Below the pieces are notes generated by a model. That model was not told where the DNA came from and ran no database searches. It saw only the letters and a list, made by a program, of their open reading frames with translations. From contig CALVPU010000252.1 of assembly GCA_944353735.1 (NCBI GenBank), positions 1-13,909 on the forward strand: a DNA stretch of 13,909 nucleotides, given 5' to 3'. Of the stretch, positions 6,240 to 13,759 are shown piece after piece. How positions within the stretch are numbered: the stretch's first letter is position 1; each line of letters opens with the position of its first letter. A program made the position numbers and the translations under genes. This DNA comes from an uncultured Eubacteriales bacterium. Its GTDB lineage: Bacteria; Bacillota; Clostridia; Christensenellales; Aristaeellaceae.

Positions 6240-7502
6240 TCAGCCTTCCTCCGCGCAGCGCAGGTACAGCGCCGCGGCGGTCTCGGCAGGATATTCCGCC
6301 AGCACGCGCACGCACTCCGCGGGGTACTCTCCCCGATCGGCAAGCGCGCGGTAGAGATAGGAAATCAGCTCCCTCGCGCCCATGCTCGCCGCCAGGCGGA
6401 TGCCGCGCTCGTCCATGTGCTCGACGCGCTCGCCCAGGCGGGCGAAGCCGAGCATGCGCTTCGTAAGCGCGCCGGCATCGTAGACGGCATCCTCGCGAAA
6501 GCCCATCTTCTGCGCGCACAGCTCCAGCCCGCGCAGATACGCCTCCTTCCACGAGAGCGCCCGCAGCGGCGTCTCAGCGCCGAGCGCCATCGACAGCGGC
6601 GCGTCCGCTTCACCGGCGGAATGCAGCGCCGCGCGGCGGACGGCCTCGGCGTCGAACGCGGCGGCAAGGCGGACAAAGCGCCGCGCGGGCACGGCGACGT
6701 GCAGGTCGGACTGCACGCGAAACGCATAGCGGATGCCGTCGAGCGCGCGGTACGCCTTCATGGCGTCGAGATAGCCCATGCGGCGGCCCCGGCGCAGCAG
6801 CTTCGGGTCGAAGTCGAGGAATCCGCCCAAATCATTCAGCGGCGCGATCGTCCTGAGAAACGGCATCCGCGCGTACTCGGGATGCGTGCAGCCGGGATGC
6901 AGTTCCACCGCCACGATCTCCTCCGCGCCGTCGGCAATCGCCATGTCGATCGGCAGGTTGTCGTAGTAGCCGCCGTCGACGTAGCGCTCGCCGCCGATGC
7001 GCCGCGTGGGAAAGATCGGAAAGCACGACGCCGAGGCAATGACCCAATCGGCGAGCTGTCCCTCGGGCAGGTCGCGCAGCCGCACCGGCACGGGCTGCAG
7101 CTGCGGCGCGCGCACCGTCATCACGCCCAGCTCCATCCCCGCGGCGCGCACACGCCGCTCGTCGAGATATTTCGCCACCATGTTCTCCAGCGGCGTGATG
7201 TCCATGCGCAGCCGGCGATGGTTCTCCCGCAAAAACGGCAGCACGTCGCGCTTGCGCGAAACCATGCGCTCGATGGAAAAGTCCTCCTCGTCGGTGGCGA
7301 CGATCTGCTTGATACTGATGTGCGCCCACAGTTCCTGCGCCAGCTCGAGATCGCCCTGCGCGACGAGCGCGGCGTTGATCGCGCCGATCGAGGTGCCGTA
7401 AACGGCGTGAAGGCGCACGCCGAGCTCGCCCAGCGCCTGCCACGCGCCGATCTCATAGGCGCCGCGCGATCCGCCGCCGCTGAGGACCAATGCCCGTTTC
7501 AT
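6240..7502 (-). CDS. patatin-like phospholipase / lipid acyl hydrolase
   Basis: A 420-residue protein whose first ~265 residues form a patatin domain with a Ser-Asp catalytic dyad that hydrolyses acyl esters of lipids. The motifs are the oxyanion-hole glycine cluster GGGSRG (9-14), the nucleophile elbow GTSIG (36-40, Ser38) and DGG (176-178, Asp176). IASASCFPIFPTRRIGGERY precedes the Asp motif, as in bacterial members (RssA/YlbK-like). Residues from about 275 to the end (the AFDAEAVRRAALHS region, then WKEAYLRGLELCAQKMGF and an Ala/Glu-rich helical tail) form an extension I do not recognise. No signal peptide is present, so it is cytoplasmic or membrane-associated. ATG 7502 is preceded by GGGGAGGAAATCGAC. 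The physiological substrate cannot be told from sequence. Confidence 0.9.
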   Translation of the reverse strand: MKRALVLSGGGSRGAYEIGAWQALGELGVRLHAVYGTSIGAINAALVAQGDLELAQELWAHISIKQIVATDEEDFSIERMVSRKRDVLPFLRENHRRLRMDITPLENMVAKYLDERRVRAAGMELGVMTVRAPQLQPVPVRLRDLPEGQLADWVIASASCFPIFPTRRIGGERYVDGGYYDNLPIDMAIADGAEEIVAVELHPGCTHPEYARMPFLRTIAPLNDLGGFLDFDPKLLRRGRRMGYLDAMKAYRALDGIRYAFRVQSDLHVAVPARRFVRLAAAFDAEAVRRAALHSAGEADAPLSMALGAETPLRALSWKEAYLRGLELCAQKMGFREDAVYDAGALTKRMLGFARLGERVEHMDERGIRLAASMGARELISYLYRALADRGEYPAECVRVLAEYPAETAAALYLRCAEEG

Positions 7503-7522
7503 GTCGATTTCCTCCCCTTTTC

Positions 7523-7544
7523 CCGCATGCGCGCCGGCATGCGG
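7523..7544 (-). repeat. 8-bp inverted repeat in the patatin leader
   Basis: CCGCATGC (7523-7530) and GCATGCGG (7537-7544) are perfect inverted copies around a 6-nt centre. They sit a few bases upstream of the patatin ribosome binding site, so the structure could be an operator or a leader hairpin. Confidence 0.5.
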
Positions 7545-7800
7545 CGCCGCTGTGCGCAGCGCCTGCCCGCGCGCGCCAATTTAATTGGGTTCGCAGCGAA
7601 AGCATTCCCCTCCGCTACATGCGTGCGCCGCCGCGTGCTCGACACCCGCGAACCCCGCCGATTCCTGCGTTCCCGTCCAGTGCAGACGCGCACCGCCTGC
7701 GTTTCCGCTGCGGATTTTCCCAATGCCGGCGATGCAGCCGTCCGCCGCAGGCGTTTCCCACTGCCTTGCGAAGCGCAACGCCCGCGCTCCCAAGCGTTCA

Positions 7801-7830
7801 TTTCGGGGAATATGACATCATTCCCCGGAA
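7801..7830 (-). terminator. hairpin just after the MATE gene, possible terminator
   Basis: CGGGGAAT (7804-7811) and ATTCCCCG (7820-7827) form an 8-bp stem with an 8-nt loop, extendable by a wobble pair and TT/AA. It lies 8 nt past the MATE stop. There is no T-run on the minus strand, so it may be a processing or partial termination structure. Confidence 0.45.
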
Positions 7831-7837
7831 CGAAAAG

Positions 7838-9166
7838 TCACGCCACCCGCGCTTCCGACTGCCGCGCCCGGCGATCGCGGACCAGATATACCCCGACCAG
7901 CAGCGCCGCGGCAAAGAGCCAGCCGAGACCGTCGGCGACGTACGCCGCGCCGCGACCGATGAGCGCCGGCAGCAGCAGCACGCTCGCCACGCGCAGCGCC
8001 AGTTCGGTAAAGCCCGACAGCGTCGGCGTGAGCGCATCGCCCATGCCCTGAAGCGCCGCGCGATAGATGTACAGCAGGTACAGCGCCGGCAGGAACAGCG
8101 CCGTGAAGCGCAGCGCGGCAATGCCGCTGGCAAGCACTTCCTCGCCCGCGTCGGCGACCAGCAGCGCGATCAGCGGTCGCGCGAACGCCGCCGCGAGCAG
8201 CGCGGTGACGGCGGCGGCGCAGAGTCCAAAGCGCGTCGCCGCGCGCGTGCCCTCGCGGATGCGCGCGCGCTGTCCAGCGCCGGCGTTCTGCGCCACGAAC
8301 GTCGCCAGCGAGCCGTCCAGGCCGGAGCCGACCATTTCGAGCATCGAGAAGTACCTGCGCGCGGCGGTGATGCCCGCCACGAACGCCACGCCGAAGCCGT
8401 TGACCACGGTCTGCACGAACAGCCCGCCCACGGCAGTCACGCCGTCGCGCACCATCGGCGGCAGTCCTAGGCGCAGCAACTGCGAGGCGACGCCGCGCAG
8501 CATCGGCTCGCCCGCGGCGCGCGGGAACTCCGGCTCGCGGCGCAGCACGGCGCAGCAGTACGCCAGCGACGCGCACTGGGCGATCACCGTCGCCAGCGCG
8601 ACGCCCACGACCGCCATGTCCGCCAGCGCCACCAGCGCCCAGTCCAGCGCGATGTTGAGCGCGGTGGAGATCACCAGCGCGACCATCGGCGTGCGGCTGT
8701 CGCCCCGAGCGCGCAACACCGCCGCGGCGACATTGTACAGCCCCGTGGCGAACAGTCCGGCAAACACCACCCGCAGATAATCCGCCGCGTACTCCATCAT
8801 TTCCGCCGGCGTCTGCATCGCCGCCAGCAGCGGGCGCAGAAAGGCGAGGAACAGCGCGCTCATCGCCAGCGAAACGAACAGCGACAGCCCTGCGGAGATT
8901 GCCGTGGCGCGGCGCATTCCCGCGCGATCGCCGGCGCCGAAGCGCTGCCCGAGCAGCACCGCGAAGCCCTGCGAAAGCCCCATCAACATGCTCGTGGGCA
9001 GCCAGCTCAGAAACGACGCCGAGCCCACCGCCGCGAATGCCTCCGTGCCGATCAGCCAACCGACGATGGCGCTGTCCGCCAGCGAATACGCCTGCTGCAG
9101 CAGCGATGAGAGGATCAGCGGCACGGCAAAGCGCGCCATCAGCGGCAGCGGTCGCCCCTGAGTCAT
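7838..9166 (-). CDS. MATE-family multidrug/cation antiporter
   Basis: A 442-residue polytopic membrane protein with about 12 hydrophobic segments in two MatE repeats. The N-terminal LPLMARFAVPLILSSLLQQA (7-26), YSLADSAIVGWLIGTEAFAA (27-46), AVGSASFLS and GLSQGFAVLLGQRFGAGD (63-80) are hallmark MATE sequence; the second half has IYRAALQGMGDALTPTLSGF. MATE proteins export drugs, organic cations or metabolites in exchange for Na+ or H+; the substrate cannot be predicted here. Three starts compete. I chose ATG 9166 because a GAAGG lies 8 nt upstream and because homologues start MT-G-x-(L/I)-P. ATG 9172 is too close to that site, and the longer frame to 9241 begins at the promoter's predicted start site. 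A sigma-A promoter lies at 9250-9278. Confidence 0.93.
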   Translation of the reverse strand: MTQGRPLPLMARFAVPLILSSLLQQAYSLADSAIVGWLIGTEAFAAVGSASFLSWLPTSMLMGLSQGFAVLLGQRFGAGDRAGMRRATAISAGLSLFVSLAMSALFLAFLRPLLAAMQTPAEMMEYAADYLRVVFAGLFATGLYNVAAAVLRARGDSRTPMVALVISTALNIALDWALVALADMAVVGVALATVIAQCASLAYCCAVLRREPEFPRAAGEPMLRGVASQLLRLGLPPMVRDGVTAVGGLFVQTVVNGFGVAFVAGITAARRYFSMLEMVGSGLDGSLATFVAQNAGAGQRARIREGTRAATRFGLCAAAVTALLAAAFARPLIALLVADAGEEVLASGIAALRFTALFLPALYLLYIYRAALQGMGDALTPTLSGFTELALRVASVLLLPALIGRGAAYVADGLGWLFAAALLVGVYLVRDRRARQSEARVA

Positions 9167-9249
9167 GTCCATCGCCTTCACTTGTCCAACCCCCTTCGCG
9201 TGCGCCGGAATCGGCGTCCCGCAATCCCGGCATACCGGCAAACACCGAC

Positions 9250-9278
9250 ATTATACCACCTTTCCCGCGCCCGCGCAA
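9250..9278 (-). promoter_or_regulatory. sigma-A promoter of the MATE gene
   Basis: On the minus strand, TTGCGC (9273-9278) and a perfect TATAAT (9250-9255) are 17 nt apart, with an extended -10 TGG directly before TATAAT. Transcription should start near 9243, leaving about 77 nt of leader before ATG 9166. Confidence 0.75.
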
Positions 9279-9372
9279 GGCGCACCCGACGGCGCTGCGC
9301 CCCGCGCGCGGCAGGTCCTGACGACATCATCCGCACCGCCTCGACATGCGCGCCGAACCTCCGGGGCGCGCA

Positions 9373-9402
9373 TTGACAATCGCCGCGCCGGCGTGGTATA
9401 AT
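9373..9402 (+). promoter_or_regulatory. strong sigma-A promoter of the ABC exporter operon
   Basis: A perfect TTGACA (9373-9378) and a perfect TATAAT (9397-9402) are separated by 18 nt, and TGG directly before the -10 makes it an extended -10 promoter. The start should be near 9409, giving a leader of about 169 nt before the first ATG at 9578. It is divergent from the MATE promoter about 95 nt away. Confidence 0.85.
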
Positions 9403-9408
9403 GGCGGT

Positions 9409-9577
9409 TGCGCCGCGTGCAGCGCTGCGTTCTGGCAATTTGCACATAGGAGGTGGGAGGTTTTCATCGAGGATCAGAGACGGTATCCCGCGAGGCTGCG
9501 GGACCAGAGCGGCGCGTCCGCTTCACCGCTTGGCAAGATACGACCGACCGTATGACTACCGGGAGGGCACCGAAGAC
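9409..9577 (+). promoter_or_regulatory. ~169-nt structured leader of the ABC operon, class unknown
   Basis: Three hairpins follow one another: TCCCGC/GCGGGA (9486-9491 with 9498-9503), AGCGG/CCGCT (9508-9512 with 9518-9522) and ATACG/CGTAT (9538-9542 with 9549-9553, loop ACCGAC). The ribosome binding site GGGAGGG (9561-9567) comes next. The CCCG in the first hairpin could instead pair with CGGG at 9560-9563, which overlaps that site, so two exclusive folds are conceivable. It also holds AGGAGG (9449-9454) and an unassigned 42-codon frame starting at GTG 9453 whose TGA overlaps the ABC ATG. I could not match it to any riboswitch consensus I know. Confidence 0.4.
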
Positions 9578-10375
9578 ATGATTCAAGTCGAACATCTCAC
9601 CAAGACCTATCGCGTTTCCCGCCGCGAAGGCGGGCTCTTGCAGGCAATCAAGGCGCTCGGGCGGCGCGAGACAGACGCCGTACGCGCGCTGGATGACATT
9701 TCCCTCACCATCGCCGACGGCGAAATCGTCGGCTACATCGGCCCCAACGGCGCCGGAAAATCCTCCACCATCAAGATCCTCAGCGGCATCCTCGTGCCGG
9801 ACGCGGGCGTCTGCCGCGTCAACGGGCGCGTGCCGTGGAAGGAGCGCAAGCGCCACGTCGCGGAGATCGGCGTGGTGTTCGGTCAGCGCACGCAGCTGTG
9901 GTGGGACGTGCCGGTAGCGGACTCGTTTGCGCTGCTGCGCGACATCTACCGCGTGGACGAGGCGCACTACCGCCGCAACGTCGAAGAGCTGACGGAACTG
10001 CTCGATCTGGGCCAGCTGCTGCGCACGCCGGCGCGCCAGCTGAGCCTGGGGCAGCGGATGCGCTGCGAGATCGCGGCGTCGCTGCTGCACGACCCCAAGG
10101 TGCTGTTCCTCGACGAGCCGACCATCGGGCTGGACGCGGTGAGCAAGCTGGCGGTGCGCTCGTTCATCAAGGCGCGCAACCAGTCGCACGGCACCACCGT
10201 GCTGCTGACGACGCACGACATGCAGGACATCGCCGCGCTGGCGGAGCGAATCGTGCTGATCGGGCGCGGGAAGATCCTCATGGACGGCACGTTCGCCGAC
10301 GTGCGCGCGGTGGACCCGTCGGCGGAATCGCTCGACGCGCTCGCCGCCTCGCTGTACCGGCACTACGGCATGTGA
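9578..10375 (+). CDS. ABC transporter ATP-binding protein (COG4586 type)
   Basis: The 265-residue ATPase subunit of an ABC-2-type exporter. The nucleotide-binding motifs are intact: Walker A GPNGAGKS (55-62), Q-loop Q103 in VVFGQRTQLWWD, signature LSLGQ (155-159), Walker B VLFLDE (175-180) and switch H213 in TTHDM. The FGQRTQLWWDVP stretch and the insert between the first strands (REGGLLQAIKALGRRETDAV, 17-36) are typical of the COG4586 group, which pairs with two dissimilar permeases as seen here. ATG 9578 follows GGGAGGG with 10 nt spacing. In-frame sequence continues 59 codons upstream into the promoter and is not coding. The export substrate of this group is not established; antibiotic resistance or lipid/peptide export are guesses. 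Confidence 0.94.
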   Translation: MIQVEHLTKTYRVSRREGGLLQAIKALGRRETDAVRALDDISLTIADGEIVGYIGPNGAGKSSTIKILSGILVPDAGVCRVNGRVPWKERKRHVAEIGVVFGQRTQLWWDVPVADSFALLRDIYRVDEAHYRRNVEELTELLDLGQLLRTPARQLSLGQRMRCEIAASLLHDPKVLFLDEPTIGLDAVSKLAVRSFIKARNQSHGTTVLLTTHDMQDIAALAERIVLIGRGKILMDGTFADVRAVDPSAESLDALAASLYRHYGM

Positions 10376-10387
10376 GGGGGCGGGCGC

Positions 10388-11191
10388 ATGAGGGCTTATC
10401 TTTCGTTTTTCCGCATGCGGCTGATCAACGGCCTGCAGTACCGCACCGCCGCCTATGCCGGCATCTTCACGCAGTTCTTCTGGGGATTTATGGAAATCCA
10501 GCTCTACGGGGCGTTCTACCGCGAAAACCCGGACAACTTCCCCATGGCGCTGCCGCATCTGGTCAGCTACATCTGGCTCAGGCAGGCACTTTTGCGGCTG
10601 CTGGACACATGGACGATGGAGCAGGAGATGCTCGACATGATTCTCAGTGGCAACGTCGCCTACGAGCTGTGCCGACCGACCAGCCTGTACGGCATGTGGT
10701 TCGCGCGCCATGCGGCGCAGCGGCTGAGCGCGACGGCACTGCGCTGCTGGCCGATCCTGTTGGTCGCCGCGCTGCTTCCGGATCCATGGGGACTGCGGCT
10801 GCCGCCTTCGCTGGGCGCAGCGGGTGCGGCGGCGCTGTCGCTGACGCTGTCGCTCGGCGTGGTGACGGCGTACACGCTGATCGTCTACTTCTCCTGCTTC
10901 TTCACGCTCTCCGCCGAGGGCACGCGCGCGGTGCTGATGCCGTTGATCGGCCTGATGTCGGGCGAGCTGATCCCGCTGCCGTTCATGCCGGACGGGCTGT
11001 CGCGAGTGCTGAGCTGTCTGCCGTTCGCGGCGATCACCAACGCCCCGCTGCGCATCTACTCCGGCGACCTCGCCGGCACGGCGGCGGCGCAGACCTTGCT
11101 GCTGCAGGCGTTCTGGCTGGCGGCGCTGGTACTGCTCGGGCGCTGGATGCAGGGACGCGGCATGCGCCGGCTGTGCGTACAGGGGGGTTGA
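10388..11191 (+). CDS. ABC-2 family permease, first subunit (COG4587 type)
   Basis: A 267-residue integral membrane protein with about six hydrophobic segments and no signal peptide. The N-terminal pattern MRAYLSFFRMRLINGLQYRT, followed by AAYAGIFTQFFWGFMEIQLY, is characteristic of the COG4587 permeases that partner COG4586 ATPases (PF06182-like). IWLRQALLRLLDTWTMEQEM, then the GNVAYELCRPTSLYGMWFAR loop (residues about 82-101), resembles the cytoplasmic coupling region that contacts the ATPase. The gene begins 12 nt after the ATPase stop, with AGGGGG at good spacing, so it belongs to the same operon. The last segment and the short basic tail (GRWMQGRGMRRLC) are cytoplasmic by the positive-inside rule. 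It probably forms a heterodimer with the next gene's product. Confidence 0.87.
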   Translation: MRAYLSFFRMRLINGLQYRTAAYAGIFTQFFWGFMEIQLYGAFYRENPDNFPMALPHLVSYIWLRQALLRLLDTWTMEQEMLDMILSGNVAYELCRPTSLYGMWFARHAAQRLSATALRCWPILLVAALLPDPWGLRLPPSLGAAGAAALSLTLSLGVVTAYTLIVYFSCFFTLSAEGTRAVLMPLIGLMSGELIPLPFMPDGLSRVLSCLPFAAITNAPLRIYSGDLAGTAAAQTLLLQAFWLAALVLLGRWMQGRGMRRLCVQGG

Positions 11192-11194
11192 GCG

Positions 11195-11971
11195 ATGCGG
11201 CTGTACCTTCACTTTTTCGCCATGCACCTGAAGAGCCGCATGGCGTACAGGAAGTCGTTTTTCTTCTCGCTCGTCGGGCAGTTCCTGTCGGCGTTCGCGG
11301 CAGTGGCGAGCATCTGGTTCCTGTTTGCGCGCTTTGAAAGCGTGCGCGGTTACACGCTGAGCGAGTGCATGCTGTGCACGGGCGTGGTGCTGATGTCCTT
11401 CAGTCTGGCGGAATGCTTCTTTCGCGGCTTCGACCGCTTCAGCCGCGTCGTCCGCGAGGCGCAGTTCGACCGCATCCTGCTGCGCCCGCGCGGCGTGATC
11501 TTCCAGCTAATCTGTCAGGAAATCGACTTCGCCCGACTGGGCAAGCTGCTGCAGGGCGCGCTGATGCTCGCCTACGGAATTTCGGTCTCGCCGGTTTCGT
11601 GGACGCCGGCGCGCATCGCGTTGCTGGCGGCAATGGTGCTGAGCGGCACGCTGGTGTTCGCCAGCCTGTTCCTGCTCTACGCGGCGCTGTGCTTCTTCAC
11701 GCTCGAGGGACTGGAATTCATGAACGTGTTCACCGACGGCGCGCGGGAATTCGGCGCCTATCCGTTGGACGTGTACGGCGCGGCGCTCCTGAAGTTCTGC
11801 ACGTTCGTCATTCCCTACGCGCTGTTCCAGTACTATCCGCTGACCTATCTGCTCGGGCGCACGGACAACCCGCTGTGCGCGCTGGCGCCGCTCGCCGCGC
11901 CGCTGTTCGCGCTGCCGTGCTACGCCGTCTGGCGCATTGGCGCGCGCCGCTACCAGTCGGCAGGATCGTAG
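11195..11971 (+). CDS. ABC-2 family permease, second subunit (COG3694 type)
   Basis: A 258-residue membrane protein with about six hydrophobic segments. The opening MRLYLHFFAMHLKSRMAYRK, then SFFFSLVGQFLSAFAAVASI, and the FDRFSRVVREAQFDRILLRP loop are typical of COG3694 permeases, the third member of the COG4586/4587/3694 exporter set. The D-RILLRP-G loop matches the R-P-coupling loop of its partner (ELCRPTSLYG). It starts 3 nt after the preceding stop with AGGGGGG as ribosome binding site, so translation is tightly coupled. I see no strong terminator before the next promoter at 12018; a GGGG-TTTTT tract at 12007-12015 is a weak candidate, so some read-through into the secreted-protein gene is possible. 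Confidence 0.87.
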   Translation: MRLYLHFFAMHLKSRMAYRKSFFFSLVGQFLSAFAAVASIWFLFARFESVRGYTLSECMLCTGVVLMSFSLAECFFRGFDRFSRVVREAQFDRILLRPRGVIFQLICQEIDFARLGKLLQGALMLAYGISVSPVSWTPARIALLAAMVLSGTLVFASLFLLYAALCFFTLEGLEFMNVFTDGAREFGAYPLDVYGAALLKFCTFVIPYALFQYYPLTYLLGRTDNPLCALAPLAAPLFALPCYAVWRIGARRYQSAGS

Positions 11972-12017
11972 ACGGCACTTCCGCCGCCCACAAAACACCA
12001 CAAATTGGGGTTTTTCG

Positions 12018-12046
12018 TTGACACGAACCGAATTTTGCATTATAAT
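12018..12046 (+). promoter_or_regulatory. consensus sigma-A promoter of the secreted-protein gene
   Basis: A perfect TTGACA (12018-12023) and a perfect TATAAT (12041-12046) have an optimal 17-nt spacer. This is the best promoter in the window. The start should be near 12053, leaving about 99 nt before ATG 12152. Confidence 0.9.
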
Positions 12047-12064
12047 GAAACTCAGTTGATTTTG

Positions 12065-12119
12065 GACGGCGGCGCGGCACATTCCCAGCGCACCCTTGCG
12101 CCCGGAAGGTCGCGCCGTC
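12065..12119 (+). other. stem-loop in the leader of the secreted-protein gene
   Basis: An outer stem GACGGCG (12065-12071) with CGCCGTC (12113-12119) encloses an inner hairpin GCGCA-CCCT-TGCGC (12088-12101). Both stems are perfect. It ends 17 nt before the ribosome binding site and could stabilise the mRNA or regulate it. Confidence 0.45.
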
Positions 12120-12151
12120 TCCGCGAATTTGCTCGAAAGGAAGGATGTCTC

Positions 12152-12562
12152 ATGTTTCATCGCTCGCTTCGCCGTATCCTGACCGCCGTTCTGCTCATCG
12201 CGCTGCTGCTGCCCTGCGCCGCCTTCGCCGAAGAGCCGAGCACCGGCAACCTGATCCACTTCATCCCCACGACGATCTCCGTCGCGGAGGATTCCGCGAC
12301 CGTCTATGGCTACTTCATCAACCTCAACGAGGACAAGGTGGTCTCGAATTTCTACGACTATGAGATGAGCGTCTACCGCAAGGGCGACCTGCTGCTCAAA
12401 GGGTCGTTCGGCGAGATCAACGAGTTCTCCATCGAGCCGATGGGCATGGTGTACCAGTCCTTCACCTTCAATGGCGAACACGGCCTGAACGTGGGCGAGT
12501 ACGTGTGCCTCGACTACGACTACTGCGTCATCGACTGCCGCTTCTCGTCCCGCAGCGTCTGA
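12152..12562 (+). CDS. small secreted protein of unknown function
   Basis: A 136-residue protein with a clear Sec signal peptide: basic start MFHRSLRR, hydrophobic core ILTAVLLIALLL (9-20) and a probable AFA cleavage site after residue 26. The mature part is about 110 residues, acidic, rich in aromatic and beta-prone stretches (VYGYFINLNEDKVVSNFYDY, then FSIEPMGMVYQSFTFN). This resembles an Ig-like or SLAP-like beta-sandwich in general character only. It has two late cysteines (CLDYDYCVIDC holds three Cys in 11 residues), which could form a disulfide. No lipobox or cell-wall anchor is visible, so it is released or loosely wall-bound. AAGGAAGG lies 7 nt before ATG 12152. It is monocistronic, with its own promoter and terminator, and is likely well expressed. 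Function unknown. Confidence 0.85.
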   Translation: MFHRSLRRILTAVLLIALLLPCAAFAEEPSTGNLIHFIPTTISVAEDSATVYGYFINLNEDKVVSNFYDYEMSVYRKGDLLLKGSFGEINEFSIEPMGMVYQSFTFNGEHGLNVGEYVCLDYDYCVIDCRFSSRSV

Positions 12563-12577
12563 TCGCGCTCCCCGATT

Positions 12578-12603
12578 GCCCGGCCTCGCGCCGGGCTTTT
12601 TTT
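12578..12603 (+). terminator. rho-independent terminator of the secreted-protein gene
   Basis: GCCCGGC (12578-12584) and GCCGGGC (12590-12596) form a perfect 7-bp stem with a 5-nt loop, followed directly by seven T's. Confidence 0.95.
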
Positions 12604-12632
12604 GTGCGCAAACCGGAAATTTCACGTCCCCC

Positions 12633-12668
12633 AAAAACCATCCCCGCGCCCGGTGGACGCGGGGATGG
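12633..12668 (-). terminator. rho-independent terminator of the CehA-type PHP gene
   Basis: On the minus strand an 11-bp stem, CCATCCCCGCG with CGCGGGGATGG (12638-12648 and 12658-12668), has a 9-nt loop and is followed by TTTTT (12633-12637). It begins 14 nt after the stop codon. Confidence 0.9.
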
Positions 12669-12682
12669 CGCGACGGTTGCCG

Positions 12683-13597
<915 letters not shown>

Positions 13598-13633
13598 GGT
13601 TTCCCTCCAATGTGCAAAGTCGTTTCCGGCACC

Positions 13634-13662
13634 ATTATATCACCCCGCCCGCCGCCTGTAAA
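13634..13662 (-). promoter_or_regulatory. sigma-A promoter of the CehA-type PHP gene
   Basis: On the minus strand, TTTACA (13657-13662) and a perfect TATAAT (13634-13639) are 17 nt apart. The leader to ATG 13597 is about 30 nt. Confidence 0.8.
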
Positions 13663-13677
13663 GCCCGAAGCGGACGG

Positions 13678-13706
13678 TTGCGCGCCGCGCGCAGGTATGG
13701 TATAAT
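13678..13706 (+). promoter_or_regulatory. sigma-A promoter of the fucosidase gene
   Basis: TTGCGC (13678-13683) and a perfect TATAAT (13701-13706) are 17 nt apart, with an extended -10 TGG. It lies back-to-back with the PHP promoter, the two -35 elements only 15 nt apart, so one regulator could affect both. Confidence 0.75.
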
Positions 13707-13759
13707 TTGCTCGCAAGCGCGCCGCGCCGCAATCCAGCTGCGACAGGAGGAGGTTATCC

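Larger units (their letters stand above)
7503..7837. other. 335-nt intergenic region with several inverted repeats
   Basis: Between the patatin and MATE genes, both on the minus strand, I find no supported gene. Minus-strand frames of 70 and 100 codons exist but overlap each other, have skewed composition and lack ribosome binding sites. It contains an 8-bp inverted repeat at 7523-7544, a symmetric CCAATT-T-AATTGG at 7576-7588, a long-range pair CGCCTGCG/CGCAGGCG around 7691-7753 and the hairpin at 7801-7830. No clear promoter for the patatin gene was identified. Confidence 0.45.

Noticed and set aside
7585..7801. Minus-strand open frames of 70 and 100 codons between patatin and MATE as genes
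   Set aside because: They overlap in different frames, have no ribosome binding site and have low-information composition.
6417..8051. A 544-codon plus-strand open frame across the patatin gene and the gap to MATE
   Set aside because: It is antisense to a clear patatin gene, is Arg/His/Gln-rich, lacks a ribosome binding site and shows no domain; GC-rich codon bias on the other strand explains it.
9409..9577. Guanidine-I (ykkC) or another known riboswitch in the ABC leader
   Set aside because: The conserved cores (for example AGGGUUCC and CUGGUCCGAGAG for ykkC, AGGGUGG for T-boxes) are not present; retained only as an unclassified leader.
9464..11227. A 587-codon minus-strand open frame opposite the ABC operon
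   Set aside because: Composition is dominated by Arg, Gln, His and Ala with no motif, and it is antisense to intact ABC genes and the leader.
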